Source: Celerinatantimonas yamalensis
Lineage (GTDB): Bacteria; Pseudomonadota; Gammaproteobacteria; Enterobacterales; Celerinatantimonadaceae
Assembly (NCBI RefSeq): GCF_046054155.1
Contig: NZ_JBEQCT010000002.1
Location: 682,001-746,000 of the forward strand
Direction: 5' to 3'
DNA: 64,000 nt
Every line of letters begins with the position of its first letter. Position 1 is the stretch's first letter. Positions 17,901-26,771 of this stretch are shown here, one piece after another. Position numbers and translations under genes: made by a program. The notes under the pieces are model-generated. The model made no database searches, was not told the DNA's origin, and saw only the letters and a list, made by a program, of their open reading frames with translations.

Positions 17901-20132
17901 TTAGTTTTTATTTAAAATCCGTTTTAACTCTTGTATTTGTTTACTAGCTTGTTTTTCATTTACAACAACTTCATTAACTACTTTTTCTATTTCACTTTTT
18001 ACTTTAGCATTTAAATCAACAGTATTTTTACCATTGATATAAAATTCATTACTCGAGCTTATATCACCATGCACGGCATCATCATAGTGTTTACCTTTAT
18101 CCAAATGCATAGATATATTCTGAGACAAATAATTACGACGTAGAATTTTTCCGTATGGATTATTACGAAGAATATAGTTGAACCGTTGATTATTTATAGC
18201 TATGTTATCCATGATTGTCAGCGGGCCAGGGTTGAAATTATCTGTAATCCCATCCATATGGTTATTAAATGATAAACTATGAACAAGTGTATGCGCGACA
18301 GGTAAACCTTCTCCACCGAGTTTAAAGCCATTGCCTCGATGTCCCCCTTTCATATTTTTCATATGAAAAGTCTGGCCATTATTAAATGCAATAGAGTTAA
18401 TAATTTTAACGGCACCATCTGGACCATCTTCAACTTTATTGAATAAGTCAAATCCATCATCAACATTATGGTGTGATACACAATTGACTAATGTGTTGCC
18501 ATCACCGACACGCATTTTAACGGCAAAACCATCGGCATTGATTTGGGATTTATCCATGTTGTTATAACTTTCACTATTAGTAATGAGGTTATAACTCGCC
18601 CAAAGTGCTCGGCCAATACCACGTTTTGATGTCACTTGAATGCCTGTATCAGGCGCTTCATGAACGACCACATGGTCAATCCAGTTATGACTGCCATTAA
18701 TAATGAGTCGTTCACCAACCACTTCAAAATTCAATAGCTGCCAGTTATCTGCTTTGACATGAACCATTCCGGTAAAGCTCACATCACCTTCACCAACTAG
18801 CCGTTTAGGTTGAGTTGGTGTACCTGATAACGACTTATCAAGTGTAATACCTGGATATTTGCCACTGGTAAGATGAATTTCACCACCTTGAGGCAACAAT
18901 TTGATCGCAGTTTCAATATCTAACGGTGATTTACGACTACCTGCGTTGGTCGCTTTACCATCGGGTGAAACATAAATGTCGTAGGGGTCAGCTAATCCAG
19001 ACTGGTACGTCACTTGCCACTGACGTTGAGTACTTACTTGAGTTTGCCCAGCTCGAGTAAACATCAATTTAAAATCACTTTTAGCTTCAACTTGAGCAGG
19101 AACAGATAATAATTCACCTGCTTTAACAGCTACGGCATTCCCTAGTGGATGACCATCTTGTATGACTTGATATTCACCATCGTAGTTGGCAACAGCTTGA
19201 ACGACGTAATCATGGACAGTCGTTATAGCTGGTGATGCAACTTCGACCAACATCTGTATCGCGGGTGCTTGGTAAGCAGGCGTTTGCAGCGTGTGCGCCT
19301 GAGATGTTAGCAATGTGACGTTTTGAATTTTGACTTTGGCATTACGGGCGGCGAAAAAGCCCACATATTGATGTGTTTTGTCTTGAATGCTAACCAAGTT
19401 CGCGGGTGCATTTTTGATGGTATATTTAACTTCAGTTTGACCCGGTTGCTGAATACCCACCACAAAATCTTTATCGGTGCGCTGCAATGTCATGTGATAG
19501 GTGTGGTTAGTGTCATGCACTAGCCCTTCGACATAATCATGGCGTTTTAACAGATTATGGGGACTTCCCCAAGGCGCACGGACCCCACGCCGGAATGAAG
19601 CATTTGCATTCGCTTGATTATCATTACTACGGCTATGTGAACGGAGTAAGTTCATCACCATATTCGAAGACGATGGGAATTCTTCATGGCCCAATGGCTG
19701 AGGATTAGCACGAGCTGGGCCAATAATATCGCGAACAATAAGACCCGCACCTTCTTGACGGTTAGGGGTCGCACCCGTTTCTGGCCCAAGCTGTTCTAAG
19801 GTGACATCAGCCGACAGCGTGAAATTCTCAGATGTTGGTAACACAGTATAATAAAACGTTCCCCCTTCGTGAGAATTCGCTAATTTTCCACCTCGACTTT
19901 CGATCGTAAAGTGGTCCAACAAAGGGCCTGCTTGCGTCACTTGTTTCCCATCATGAGTAACTTGATTAGTACCAATCTTATTCGGCAGAATCGTTGATCC
20001 AAAATTCAAATCGGTCGATTGACCAAAAGTAATCGGAACCCATTCCCTTGATTGCGCGACCGAATTAGCGGAGTACATCAGCAGCAAGGCTGATGCACAA
20101 GCATTCAATACTAAACCATAATTTTTTTTCAT
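17901..20132 (-). CDS. pelX: Exopolygalacturonate lyase PelX type, polysaccharide lyase family 9
   Basis: Predicted periplasmic exo-lyase releasing unsaturated digalacturonate. It has 743 residues with a signal peptide ending at SVAQ. Residues about 30-370 form a beta-rich N-terminal region as in Dickeya PelX. The PL9 parallel beta-helix starts at DPYDIYVSPDGKATNAGS (about 385). It contains the Ca2+/catalytic stretch NADGFAVKM, GNTLVNCVSHHNVDDGFDLFNK and NGFKLGGEG. The tail of about 40 residues is charged and helical (VKSEIEKVVNEVV, KQIQELKRIL), a possible coiled coil and an unusual ending. First gene of a seven-gene operon with a KdgR-like box 70 bases upstream. Confidence 0.92.
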   Translation of the reverse strand: MKKNYGLVLNACASALLLMYSANSVAQSREWVPITFGQSTDLNFGSTILPNKIGTNQVTHDGKQVTQAGPLLDHFTIESRGGKLANSHEGGTFYYTVLPTSENFTLSADVTLEQLGPETGATPNRQEGAGLIVRDIIGPARANPQPLGHEEFPSSSNMVMNLLRSHSRSNDNQANANASFRRGVRAPWGSPHNLLKRHDYVEGLVHDTNHTYHMTLQRTDKDFVVGIQQPGQTEVKYTIKNAPANLVSIQDKTHQYVGFFAARNAKVKIQNVTLLTSQAHTLQTPAYQAPAIQMLVEVASPAITTVHDYVVQAVANYDGEYQVIQDGHPLGNAVAVKAGELLSVPAQVEAKSDFKLMFTRAGQTQVSTQRQWQVTYQSGLADPYDIYVSPDGKATNAGSRKSPLDIETAIKLLPQGGEIHLTSGKYPGITLDKSLSGTPTQPKRLVGEGDVSFTGMVHVKADNWQLLNFEVVGERLIINGSHNWIDHVVVHEAPDTGIQVTSKRGIGRALWASYNLITNSESYNNMDKSQINADGFAVKMRVGDGNTLVNCVSHHNVDDGFDLFNKVEDGPDGAVKIINSIAFNNGQTFHMKNMKGGHRGNGFKLGGEGLPVAHTLVHSLSFNNHMDGITDNFNPGPLTIMDNIAINNQRFNYILRNNPYGKILRRNYLSQNISMHLDKGKHYDDAVHGDISSSNEFYINGKNTVDLNAKVKSEIEKVVNEVVVNEKQASKQIQELKRILNKN

Positions 20133-20201
20133 TATTTCACACCCGAAATGTCACAAAACGTCAAAATAAATTGATCATTCATTCACATAAAAAACAAAAT
20201 A

Positions 20202-20214
20202 GAAACATTGTTTC
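20202..20214. promoter_or_regulatory. KdgR-like operator upstream of pelX
   Basis: GAAACATTGTTTC inside an A/T-rich frame fits the KdgR consensus RAAAYRNYRTTTY at all core positions but one at most. It lies 70-82 bases before the pelX ATG, so KdgR, released by 2-keto-3-deoxygluconate, probably represses the whole operon. Recognition is by consensus only. Confidence 0.75.
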
Positions 20215-20319
20215 GTTTTTTTATTATTGATGTTTTACTATTAAGGGATTAATGTTTCAAACAAAACAAATGGAGAGTGTGACTAACAGCTATAATTACT
20301 TACAAAAACGCTTTATTTT

Positions 20320-20335
20320 TGTGATTACGTTCACT
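20320..20335. promoter_or_regulatory. Probable CRP site in pelX / DUF294 divergent region
   Basis: TGTGA-TTACGT-TCACT matches the CRP consensus at nine of ten core bases. It lies 188 bases before pelX and 78 bases before the divergent DUF294 gene. CRP activation of pectin genes is well known in Dickeya, but here the site could serve either side. Confidence 0.6.
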
Positions 20336-20412
20336 TTTATATTTATTGTTCTATAGGCATTTAAGTAGGACTAACGTAAGATAACTTATGCTTTAGTTGT
20401 GTAGGAGCTCAC

Positions 20413-22275
20413 TTGAATAATACCTTGATCCCAAATATTACTGATTTTCTTGCTCAGATCGATCCGTTTGACAAGCTCCCTTTAGAGCTTCTTGAGGCCA
20501 TCGCTCATGAGGTGCAAATCCAATATTTACAGCACGGTGATACACTCGAATTTCGGAGTGATGATTCTGAACATTATCTGTATATCATTCGTACTGGGGT
20601 GATTGAACAACGCTTAGAAAATGGTGATTTACGAGCTCGTTTAGGGGCAGAGGATCAATTCGGATTTACTTTTTTCCAACATCAGAAAAGCGATGAGCAA
20701 TATCAAGCTAAAGTACTTGAAGATGCGCTGCTTTATTTAGTCCCTCGCAGTGGTTTGCAGAAAGTTCTTGAAGATTATCCGCTGTATCAAGAAGACTTTG
20801 ATGCGCATGCTTTGGTTCGCCTTAATTCAGCATTAAAGGTGAATTGGTCCAGCGAAAAAGCGCTATTTATTCGTAAAGTTTTTGAGCTTGCCAGTGATAA
20901 AATAGCCATTGTCGACAGTCACATGTCGATCAGTGATGTGGCCCATCAAATGAGTCAAATCACCCGCAGTCCACTAGCCGTAGTCAAACATCAAGAAACC
21001 ATTGTCGGCATCATTACGGATCGCGATATTACCCGAAAAGTAGTCGCTAAACGTATCGATTACGATACCCCTGTAACACAAATAATGACTCCGAATCCAA
21101 TTACTATCGATGAAAATGAACTGATTATGCACGCGGCTGCATTGATGATGCAGTATAATGTACGTAGTCTACCCGTTACGCGCCAAGGGCAGGTTTGCGG
21201 GCTGTTGACGACGTCTCATTTAATTCAACACCACCGAATGCAAGCGCTCTTTTTGATTGAAAAAATCAAATATGCTGAGACTATTGATGAACTAGCGACA
21301 CTGTCAACTGAAAAACAGGCCGTATTTGAAGCACTGATCGATGGCAAAGTCAGTGCTAAAGCGACTGGGCATGTTATGACTCTCATTATGGACGCTTATA
21401 CTCGACGCTTAATCGATCTGGCCATTGAAAACCTCGGTGAAGCGCCATGTACCTTTAGTTGGGTGGTCGCAGGCTCTCATGCCCGCAGTGAAGTACATCT
21501 ATTATCAGATCAAGATAGCGCCATTATTGTGCCCGGTAATAATTTAGCAGAACCTGATAAAACTTATTTACAACACTTGGCGCTGTATGTGTGTAACGGT
21601 TTAGCGCGATGTGGCTATCCATTATGTAGTGGTCGCTATATGGCAGCAAATCCATCGTGGTGTCAGCCTTTAAGCAAATGGGAAAGCTATTATAAAAAAT
21701 GGGTTGGTAATCCAGAATATGAAAAGCTATTACATGCCACCGTATTTTTAGAAGTGCGTACATTGTATGGCGACCCAACACTTTCAGAACAATTACAACA
21801 CAGCTTATATGAGCTCATTCAAAAAAATTATCAGTTTTTGAGTTCACTCACCGAGTCAGCCATTTTGAATAGCCCACCGCTAGGTATATTTAAAAGTTTC
21901 GTGCTAGAAAAATCAGGTGAAAATTCTAATGAACTTAATGTAAAAAAATATGCCATTAATTTAATTGTAGATTTAGCTCGAATTTATGGATTATCTGTTG
22001 GCTGTGAAGCAACCGGAACGGAAGAGAGATTTAAAGCAGCCTATGATGCAGGAAAAATAAAAAAAGACGCGTATCAAAATATTATCGGGGCTTATCAATT
22101 TTTAATGAAAATTCGATTAGATCATCAGTTAAAAGCCCTTAAAGCAGGTGAAAAACCAGATAACCATATTTCTCCTGAACAATTCAGTAGTTTTGAGAGA
22201 AAACATTTAAAAGAAGCATTTAAAATTATTTCTGATACGCAAAGCTTTGCCAAACTTCACTTTGGAAGGCACTAA
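20413..22275 (+). CDS. cNMP-binding / CBS pair / DUF294 nucleotidyltransferase-like protein
   Basis: A 620-residue cytoplasmic signalling protein of unknown function. Domains in order: cyclic-nucleotide-binding fold (about 15-135); two CBS domains (about 150-280, with GIITDRDITRKVV and MTPNPITI); and a putative nucleotidyltransferase domain DUF294 (about 300-430) with the nucleotidyltransferase signature GSHARSEVHLLSDQDSAII. A DUF294 C-terminal helical domain follows to the end. The start is TTG at 20413 with TAGGAG well placed before it. It overlaps the exonuclease gene by one base (TAATG), so translation is coupled. In other bacteria this pair often lies near acetate permease genes; here it lies between pectin loci. 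Confidence 0.85.
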   Translation: MNNTLIPNITDFLAQIDPFDKLPLELLEAIAHEVQIQYLQHGDTLEFRSDDSEHYLYIIRTGVIEQRLENGDLRARLGAEDQFGFTFFQHQKSDEQYQAKVLEDALLYLVPRSGLQKVLEDYPLYQEDFDAHALVRLNSALKVNWSSEKALFIRKVFELASDKIAIVDSHMSISDVAHQMSQITRSPLAVVKHQETIVGIITDRDITRKVVAKRIDYDTPVTQIMTPNPITIDENELIMHAAALMMQYNVRSLPVTRQGQVCGLLTTSHLIQHHRMQALFLIEKIKYAETIDELATLSTEKQAVFEALIDGKVSAKATGHVMTLIMDAYTRRLIDLAIENLGEAPCTFSWVVAGSHARSEVHLLSDQDSAIIVPGNNLAEPDKTYLQHLALYVCNGLARCGYPLCSGRYMAANPSWCQPLSKWESYYKKWVGNPEYEKLLHATVFLEVRTLYGDPTLSEQLQHSLYELIQKNYQFLSSLTESAILNSPPLGIFKSFVLEKSGENSNELNVKKYAINLIVDLARIYGLSVGCEATGTEERFKAAYDAGKIKKDAYQNIIGAYQFLMKIRLDHQLKALKAGEKPDNHISPEQFSSFERKHLKEAFKIISDTQSFAKLHFGRH

Positions 22276-23015
22276 TGGGGTATTATCTTAATCGACTTTT
22301 AGAGCCACTGGCCACCTACAATCGTGCAAAAATAGCCAATCGATTTCCTCAGTTATTAACGGAGCCGGGAATTGGTGAATGGTTACGAGCTCTCGAACCT
22401 GATCCAAATATTATTCTGTCACAACAAAATTATCTGGTAGTCGATATTGAAACAAGTGGGTTTAATCCAGCCACTGATGCCATTTTAAGCATCGGTTTTG
22501 TACCCATTGATCAAGGCCGAATTAATATTGCCAAAGCAGAACATTATTATATCAGTGACGCGTTAAAGATCTCTGCCGATAGTGCTGTTGTTAATCATAT
22601 TACACCGCAGTTACTCGCCGAAGGCGAACCTCTTGAACAGGCTTTATCTGCTTTTTTCCGTGCACTCGGCTCTCGGGTCCCTATCGCTCATGGTTGTTGG
22701 ATGGAACAACAGTTTATCGAGTATCAAACACGTGCCATTTGGGGGTTAAAAAAACTCCCTTTGCACTGGTTAGATACCCTAAAAATTGAAAAAGCCAGAA
22801 TGGCTAATGGCTGTGTCCCACATCACCACGATGTTCGTTTAGCCAATGTCAGAAAGCGTTATCATCTTCCTAATTATCAAGCTCACAATGCATTGTTCGA
22901 CGCGATTGCAACCGCCGAATTATTCCTCGCATTAACTCGGGCCATTTATAGTCAAACCCCTCCCACTCTGCAAGAGTTCTATCGCTACCAATTAAAGGCC
23001 AAAAGCGCCCTATAG
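22275..23015 (+). CDS. 3'-5' exonuclease, DnaQ-like DEDDh family
   Basis: Predicted nuclease related to the DNA polymerase III epsilon proofreading domain, 246 residues. The metal-binding acids are visible: DIETSG (about residue 55, Exo I), the NHIT region and AHGCWMEQQFIEY (Exo II), and HNALFDAIATAEL (Exo III, with the DEDDh histidine). The first 45 residues are not part of the nuclease fold. It is a stand-alone exonuclease, not the polymerase subunit. It is coupled to the DUF294 gene through TAATG; the pair is often found together, but their joint role is not known. Confidence 0.85.
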   Translation: MGYYLNRLLEPLATYNRAKIANRFPQLLTEPGIGEWLRALEPDPNIILSQQNYLVVDIETSGFNPATDAILSIGFVPIDQGRINIAKAEHYYISDALKISADSAVVNHITPQLLAEGEPLEQALSAFFRALGSRVPIAHGCWMEQQFIEYQTRAIWGLKKLPLHWLDTLKIEKARMANGCVPHHHDVRLANVRKRYHLPNYQAHNALFDAIATAELFLALTRAIYSQTPPTLQEFYRYQLKAKSAL

Positions 23016-23191
23016 GAATTATTTGGTCGCTGATATAAGTGAAATTTTTCGATATAGCATACTCAAACGTATCAGCAAATCTTCGCTGGAATATCATGTA
23101 CCCTATGCAGTCATGCTCGATGTATTACACAACATCCCTTGGAGCCCCATATCGTCAACTCTCAAGAAAATATGTGCGCATGCGCGCGGCA

Positions 23192-23219
23192 TAAAAAAGC
23201 CACCTCATATGAGATGGCT
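23192..23219 (-). terminator. Terminator of oligogalacturonate lyase gene
   Basis: A nearly perfect 22-base dyad at 23198-23219 (AGCCA..., one mismatch) is followed on the reverse strand by six U residues (the A run at 23193-23198), about 40 bases after the ogl stop codon. Confidence 0.75.
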
Positions 23220-23257
23220 AAACGAGTCAATAATAAGGATATATAACAGGTAAAATT

Positions 23258-24421
23258 TTACTTAAACTCTTCTGGCACATCGGCTAGGTAAATCGCAGGA
23301 ACTCCTTCAAAATCACTGGTGTAAAGAACCCAACGATTATCTGGGCTAAATGATGGATGAGGGTGAGTGATCTGACGATCGCCATCAAGTACTTGCCAAG
23401 AACTAGAATGTTTAACCAATGGGTGTGCTTGTTGCGTGCGGCAGTTCAACACATAGAGGAACGGGTCGTTTTTAATCTGGTAATTTTCACTGTCGGCCAC
23501 ATCAACTGGCGCATCACAGCCATCACCCACCATCAACGAGCCATCAGTGTTACTCATCAAGTGAGAACATTGTGGCATTTCCATCACTTGCTCGTTGGTT
23601 AATGTCTGAGGATCAGCCTTATGAATAACTCGCTCTGTTTTACCTTTAAAATATGAGACATAAGCCAATGCGCTGCCATCTGGGATCCAGAATTCATGGG
23701 TACAAGACTCCCCATCAGCCTGCTCGTGAACTTTACGCATATCAGAACCATCACGATTAATCAGCCACATCCGTTCAACCAGATCATGGGGCCCTTCGTG
23801 ACAAAATGCGATGGTATTATTATCAAATGGTCGATAAATAGGGTGACCCAACCAGCGGTCTTCTTGTAACACCACATCTCGTTCGCCGGTTTGAATATCA
23901 ACATTGATTAAACGACAGGTTGGATTTGTAAAATAGTAATCTCGGAAAATCTTCCAATCAGTCAGCGGCTGCCAACATGATTTAGCAATCTCAATCCCAA
24001 CTAATTGAGTACAATCGCTATTGGCCACCCATGTGCCATAGCCAACCCAATCTTGCGGCACTTGATAAACTAATCGCTCTTCGAGTGATGTTAAGTCCAC
24101 CTGTAACAGGTCAGCACCATTTTTGACATAAAATAACGATTGTTCATCATGACTTAAAAAACCGCCAAAGGTGTTATCGCCTTGCCCTTCCGTGAGCTGA
24201 CGCGCCTGTTGAGTGTTTAAGTCCAACAGATAGTAGTTGCGATTACCTTGGTCAAAATCCCCAGCAAACAGGAGTTTACTCGCATCATTGGTAAAGCATT
24301 TTTGATAAAAATAGTTGCGATGACAGGTGACATCCGTTGGCGTTAAGCGGGTATAACGAATATTCGTATCATCATCGGTGTACTCTTGAAATGAAAGAGA
24401 AACAATAGAACCTTTAGACAT
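23258..24421 (-). CDS. ogl: Oligogalacturonate lyase Ogl, polysaccharide lyase family 22
   Basis: Cytoplasmic enzyme splitting short (unsaturated) oligogalacturonides to 5-keto-4-deoxyuronate and galacturonate. From ATG 24421 it has 387 residues, the usual family length, with GGAG well placed upstream. Beta-propeller repeats of the family are visible (GDFDQGNRNYYLLDL, CHEGPHDLVERMWLINRDG, HEFWIPDGSALAYVSY, HPHPSFSPDNRWVLYTSD). His and Gln residues that bind Mn2+ in this family lie in CHEGPHD, CTHEFW and HPHPSF. It follows the sodium/solute symporter gene by 82 bases and is probably co-transcribed with it from the KdgR-like box at 26356. Confidence 0.92.
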   Translation of the reverse strand: MSKGSIVSLSFQEYTDDDTNIRYTRLTPTDVTCHRNYFYQKCFTNDASKLLFAGDFDQGNRNYYLLDLNTQQARQLTEGQGDNTFGGFLSHDEQSLFYVKNGADLLQVDLTSLEERLVYQVPQDWVGYGTWVANSDCTQLVGIEIAKSCWQPLTDWKIFRDYYFTNPTCRLINVDIQTGERDVVLQEDRWLGHPIYRPFDNNTIAFCHEGPHDLVERMWLINRDGSDMRKVHEQADGESCTHEFWIPDGSALAYVSYFKGKTERVIHKADPQTLTNEQVMEMPQCSHLMSNTDGSLMVGDGCDAPVDVADSENYQIKNDPFLYVLNCRTQQAHPLVKHSSSWQVLDGDRQITHPHPSFSPDNRWVLYTSDFEGVPAIYLADVPEEFK

Positions 24422-24503
24422 ACTATACAACTCCGTAATTATTAGAGCAGCGATGGCCGAAGCCAAAGCTGCTTTTCAATTCGCTCACTATGCAATTACG
24501 TAA

Positions 24504-26279
24504 CTAGCGGTGCAAATGTGGCGCAACCTCAAGGAGGCTCTCATTCCCTTTAGTGGCGCTTCGCATCAGCATATATCCAACGAACAGTATTGCTAGCGCA
24601 CAGCACAAGAACAGGAGTCGACCCCACATGGGGTTTGGAATAAGTACCATTAAGACTAATCCACAACCCATGACGCTAACCAACATCCCCAGTTTTTTAC
24701 GTTGTTGACGGTCAAATTCATCTTGGCCTTCACTTGCAACGACTTCCGTATTTACGTCTTTAAAGAACTCAATGGTATTTTCTTTATATGGGTCTGTTTC
24801 AGGGTTGTAAAATAGTGAAGTCAAGCAGAAGAAGCCCAAGGTAAAGATAAGGTGAGCGGCAATGGTGTCAACTAACCGCAGCGCAGAGAACTCACGACCG
24901 GTCAGATGATGAACACCAAACCAACTAGCAACCACATTAGGAGTTACAATTTCAAAGATCATGTAACTGACGAACATCCCGAAGATGACAGTCACCCATG
25001 GTGCCCATTTAGGTGTTTTGCGAATAAAGATACCGGCGAACAATGGCACCAAAATAGGTGATTGTAGCAGCGTCGCAACAGTCATCATCAAGTCAAACAA
25101 ACTCATATGTTTGAGAGAGTTAAAGAACTGTGCCATGAAGATAACTAAAATGCCGTTAACAACACAGACGATTTGACCGGCCGCTAAGTTCTCTTTATCG
25201 CTCGATTTACCTTTACGCAAAACCGTTGCATAAAAGCTGCGAACAAAGATCCCTGAGTTACGGTTGAGTGCTGAATCCATGGATGACATAGTTGCTGCAA
25301 ATAGACCTGCCATCAATAACCCAACGGTTCCGGTTGGCATCGCATTATGCGCAAAGACCAGATAAACCGCGTCAGTTGCTTTCGCGCCCAACTCCGGATA
25401 AGAGGCCGCAGCATTCGGATACAAAATAGCACTCGCCCATGGGGGAATAAACCAAATAATCGCACCACAAACCATCAACCCCATTGCCAGCAGTGCTGCT
25501 TTGGTCGCATTTTTAGAGTCTTTAGCATTCAAGAACCGATATGATTCCTGCATGTTGTTGATACTCTGCAACTGTTTAACAACGAAGAAGAAGAACGTAC
25601 CGACCATTAGCATTGGGAAATGCATGTCTGGTCCCATGATGAATCCCGATGGAAATTTAGTAATAATTTCCCCAGGTCCACCAACAACCACCAACGCCAC
25701 AATCGCGCACGCAACCGAAATCACCGCTACCACCAAGGTTTGGATGAAATCTGAAGCAACAACCCCCCAAGCCCCACCGATCAAAGAGATCAATAACACA
25801 ACGATGCCAGTGACATAAATCGTGGTGGTGATATCGGCTTTAAACACAGCGGAAGCAAACACCGCTAAACCGTTTAGCCAAACCCCAGCATTAATGACAC
25901 TCAGTGGAATAATCACCCAAGTAAAGAACTGTTCATTCACTGAGCCAAACCGGCGACCCACACCTTCGGTCGGTGTATCAACGCGCATCTGACGAAACCG
26001 TCGCGCAAAATAAAAATACGCAGCGACATACGCCAAGATGTTACCAATAAACACACCTAAAATAGTGAAACCATCGCTATACGCTTTCCCAGCAGCTCCA
26101 GTAAATGTCCACGCTGAAAACTGTGTCATGAACGCTGTAGCCCCCACCATCCACCAGAGCATTCGTCCGCCCCCTCGAAAGTAGTCACTACTACTATTTG
26201 AGGCCATTTTTTTAAAGATCACGCCAATGACGACCATCAGCAAAAAATAGCCCCCAATGACTAGGTAATCGTAGTTCAT
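24504..26279 (-). CDS. Sodium/solute symporter (SSS family), likely oligogalacturonide uptake
   Basis: Inner-membrane carrier of 591 residues with about 14 hydrophobic helices. It starts MNYDYLVIGGYFLLMVVIG and has SSS landmarks such as SSDYFRGGGRMLWWMVGATAFMT, WVVASDFIQT-like GVVASDFIQT and GLMAGLFAATMSSMDSALN (Na+-site region). ATG 26279 is preceded by AAGGA; the frame could extend upstream to 26315 without support. Its place directly before ogl and behind a KdgR-like box suggests that it imports oligogalacturonides or unsaturated digalacturonate, a role otherwise played by TogMNAB or TogT. That substrate is inferred from context. Confidence 0.82.
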   Translation of the reverse strand: MNYDYLVIGGYFLLMVVIGVIFKKMASNSSSDYFRGGGRMLWWMVGATAFMTQFSAWTFTGAAGKAYSDGFTILGVFIGNILAYVAAYFYFARRFRQMRVDTPTEGVGRRFGSVNEQFFTWVIIPLSVINAGVWLNGLAVFASAVFKADITTTIYVTGIVVLLISLIGGAWGVVASDFIQTLVVAVISVACAIVALVVVGGPGEIITKFPSGFIMGPDMHFPMLMVGTFFFFVVKQLQSINNMQESYRFLNAKDSKNATKAALLAMGLMVCGAIIWFIPPWASAILYPNAAASYPELGAKATDAVYLVFAHNAMPTGTVGLLMAGLFAATMSSMDSALNRNSGIFVRSFYATVLRKGKSSDKENLAAGQIVCVVNGILVIFMAQFFNSLKHMSLFDLMMTVATLLQSPILVPLFAGIFIRKTPKWAPWVTVIFGMFVSYMIFEIVTPNVVASWFGVHHLTGREFSALRLVDTIAAHLIFTLGFFCLTSLFYNPETDPYKENTIEFFKDVNTEVVASEGQDEFDRQQRKKLGMLVSVMGCGLVLMVLIPNPMWGRLLFLCCALAILFVGYMLMRSATKGNESLLEVAPHLHR

Positions 26280-26355
26280 ATTCCATTCCTTGAAACGTTG
26301 TTTTGATTTAATCAAATAGTAATTTTGAATTGAGATTGACGCCGTGATGTAAATC

Positions 26356-26368
26356 GAAACTTCGGTTC
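26356..26368. promoter_or_regulatory. KdgR-like operator upstream of symporter-ogl
   Basis: GAAACTTCGGTTC, flanked by AAAT and ATTT as in classical KdgR boxes, matches 11 of 13 consensus positions. It lies 77-89 bases before the symporter ATG, almost the same distance as the box at pelX. Confidence 0.6.
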
Positions 26369-26391
26369 ATTTTTTTTATTTATGCCAAAAA

Positions 26392-26407
26392 TGTGATGAA
26401 GATCTCT
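26392..26407. promoter_or_regulatory. Weak CRP-like site
   Basis: TGTGA-TGAAGA-TCTCT keeps one perfect half-site and a poor second half (seven of ten). Next to the KdgR-like box, it could help catabolite control of the symporter-ogl unit. Confidence 0.35.
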
Positions 26408-26454
26408 TTAATATGAGAGGTGCTATCGTAATACAATGGCTGAAAGGAGATGCT

Positions 26455-26670
26455 ATGAACACAATAGCATCGTTATTGTTGATACTGAATGACTATATGA
26501 CTTTAGATAATTTTTTATTTTTAACAAATATGTCAATTGATTCAATCTATTATGCTCTATCGACACAACTGCATTTTTTCACGAATCAAAGCAGAGAAAT
26601 AACTCGCAGTTATATGATGAACTATGCCAAATCGAAAACATTGGATTATGCACAATACCTCCAATGTTGA
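26455..26670 (+). CDS. Small hypothetical protein
   Basis: A 71-residue frame that begins MNTIASLLLILNDYM. Its main support is a full ribosome site, AAGGAG at 26444-26449, five bases before the ATG. It has one hydrophobic N-terminal segment and a Lys/Tyr-rich C-terminus (MMNYAKSKTLDYAQYLQC). No family is recognised. It is divergent from the symporter gene, sharing its regulatory region, and precedes the hydrolase gene by 100 bases. It could be a real small protein; coding is not proven. Confidence 0.4.
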   Translation: MNTIASLLLILNDYMTLDNFLFLTNMSIDSIYYALSTQLHFFTNQSREITRSYMMNYAKSKTLDYAQYLQC

Positions 26671-26771
26671 TCGTATATCATGTGCAATGACACATAAGCC
26701 CATCAAGACCTATAGCAACCAACATTTTCATATCTGCTTAGATATGACATCACCTACATATAGAGGTACAT

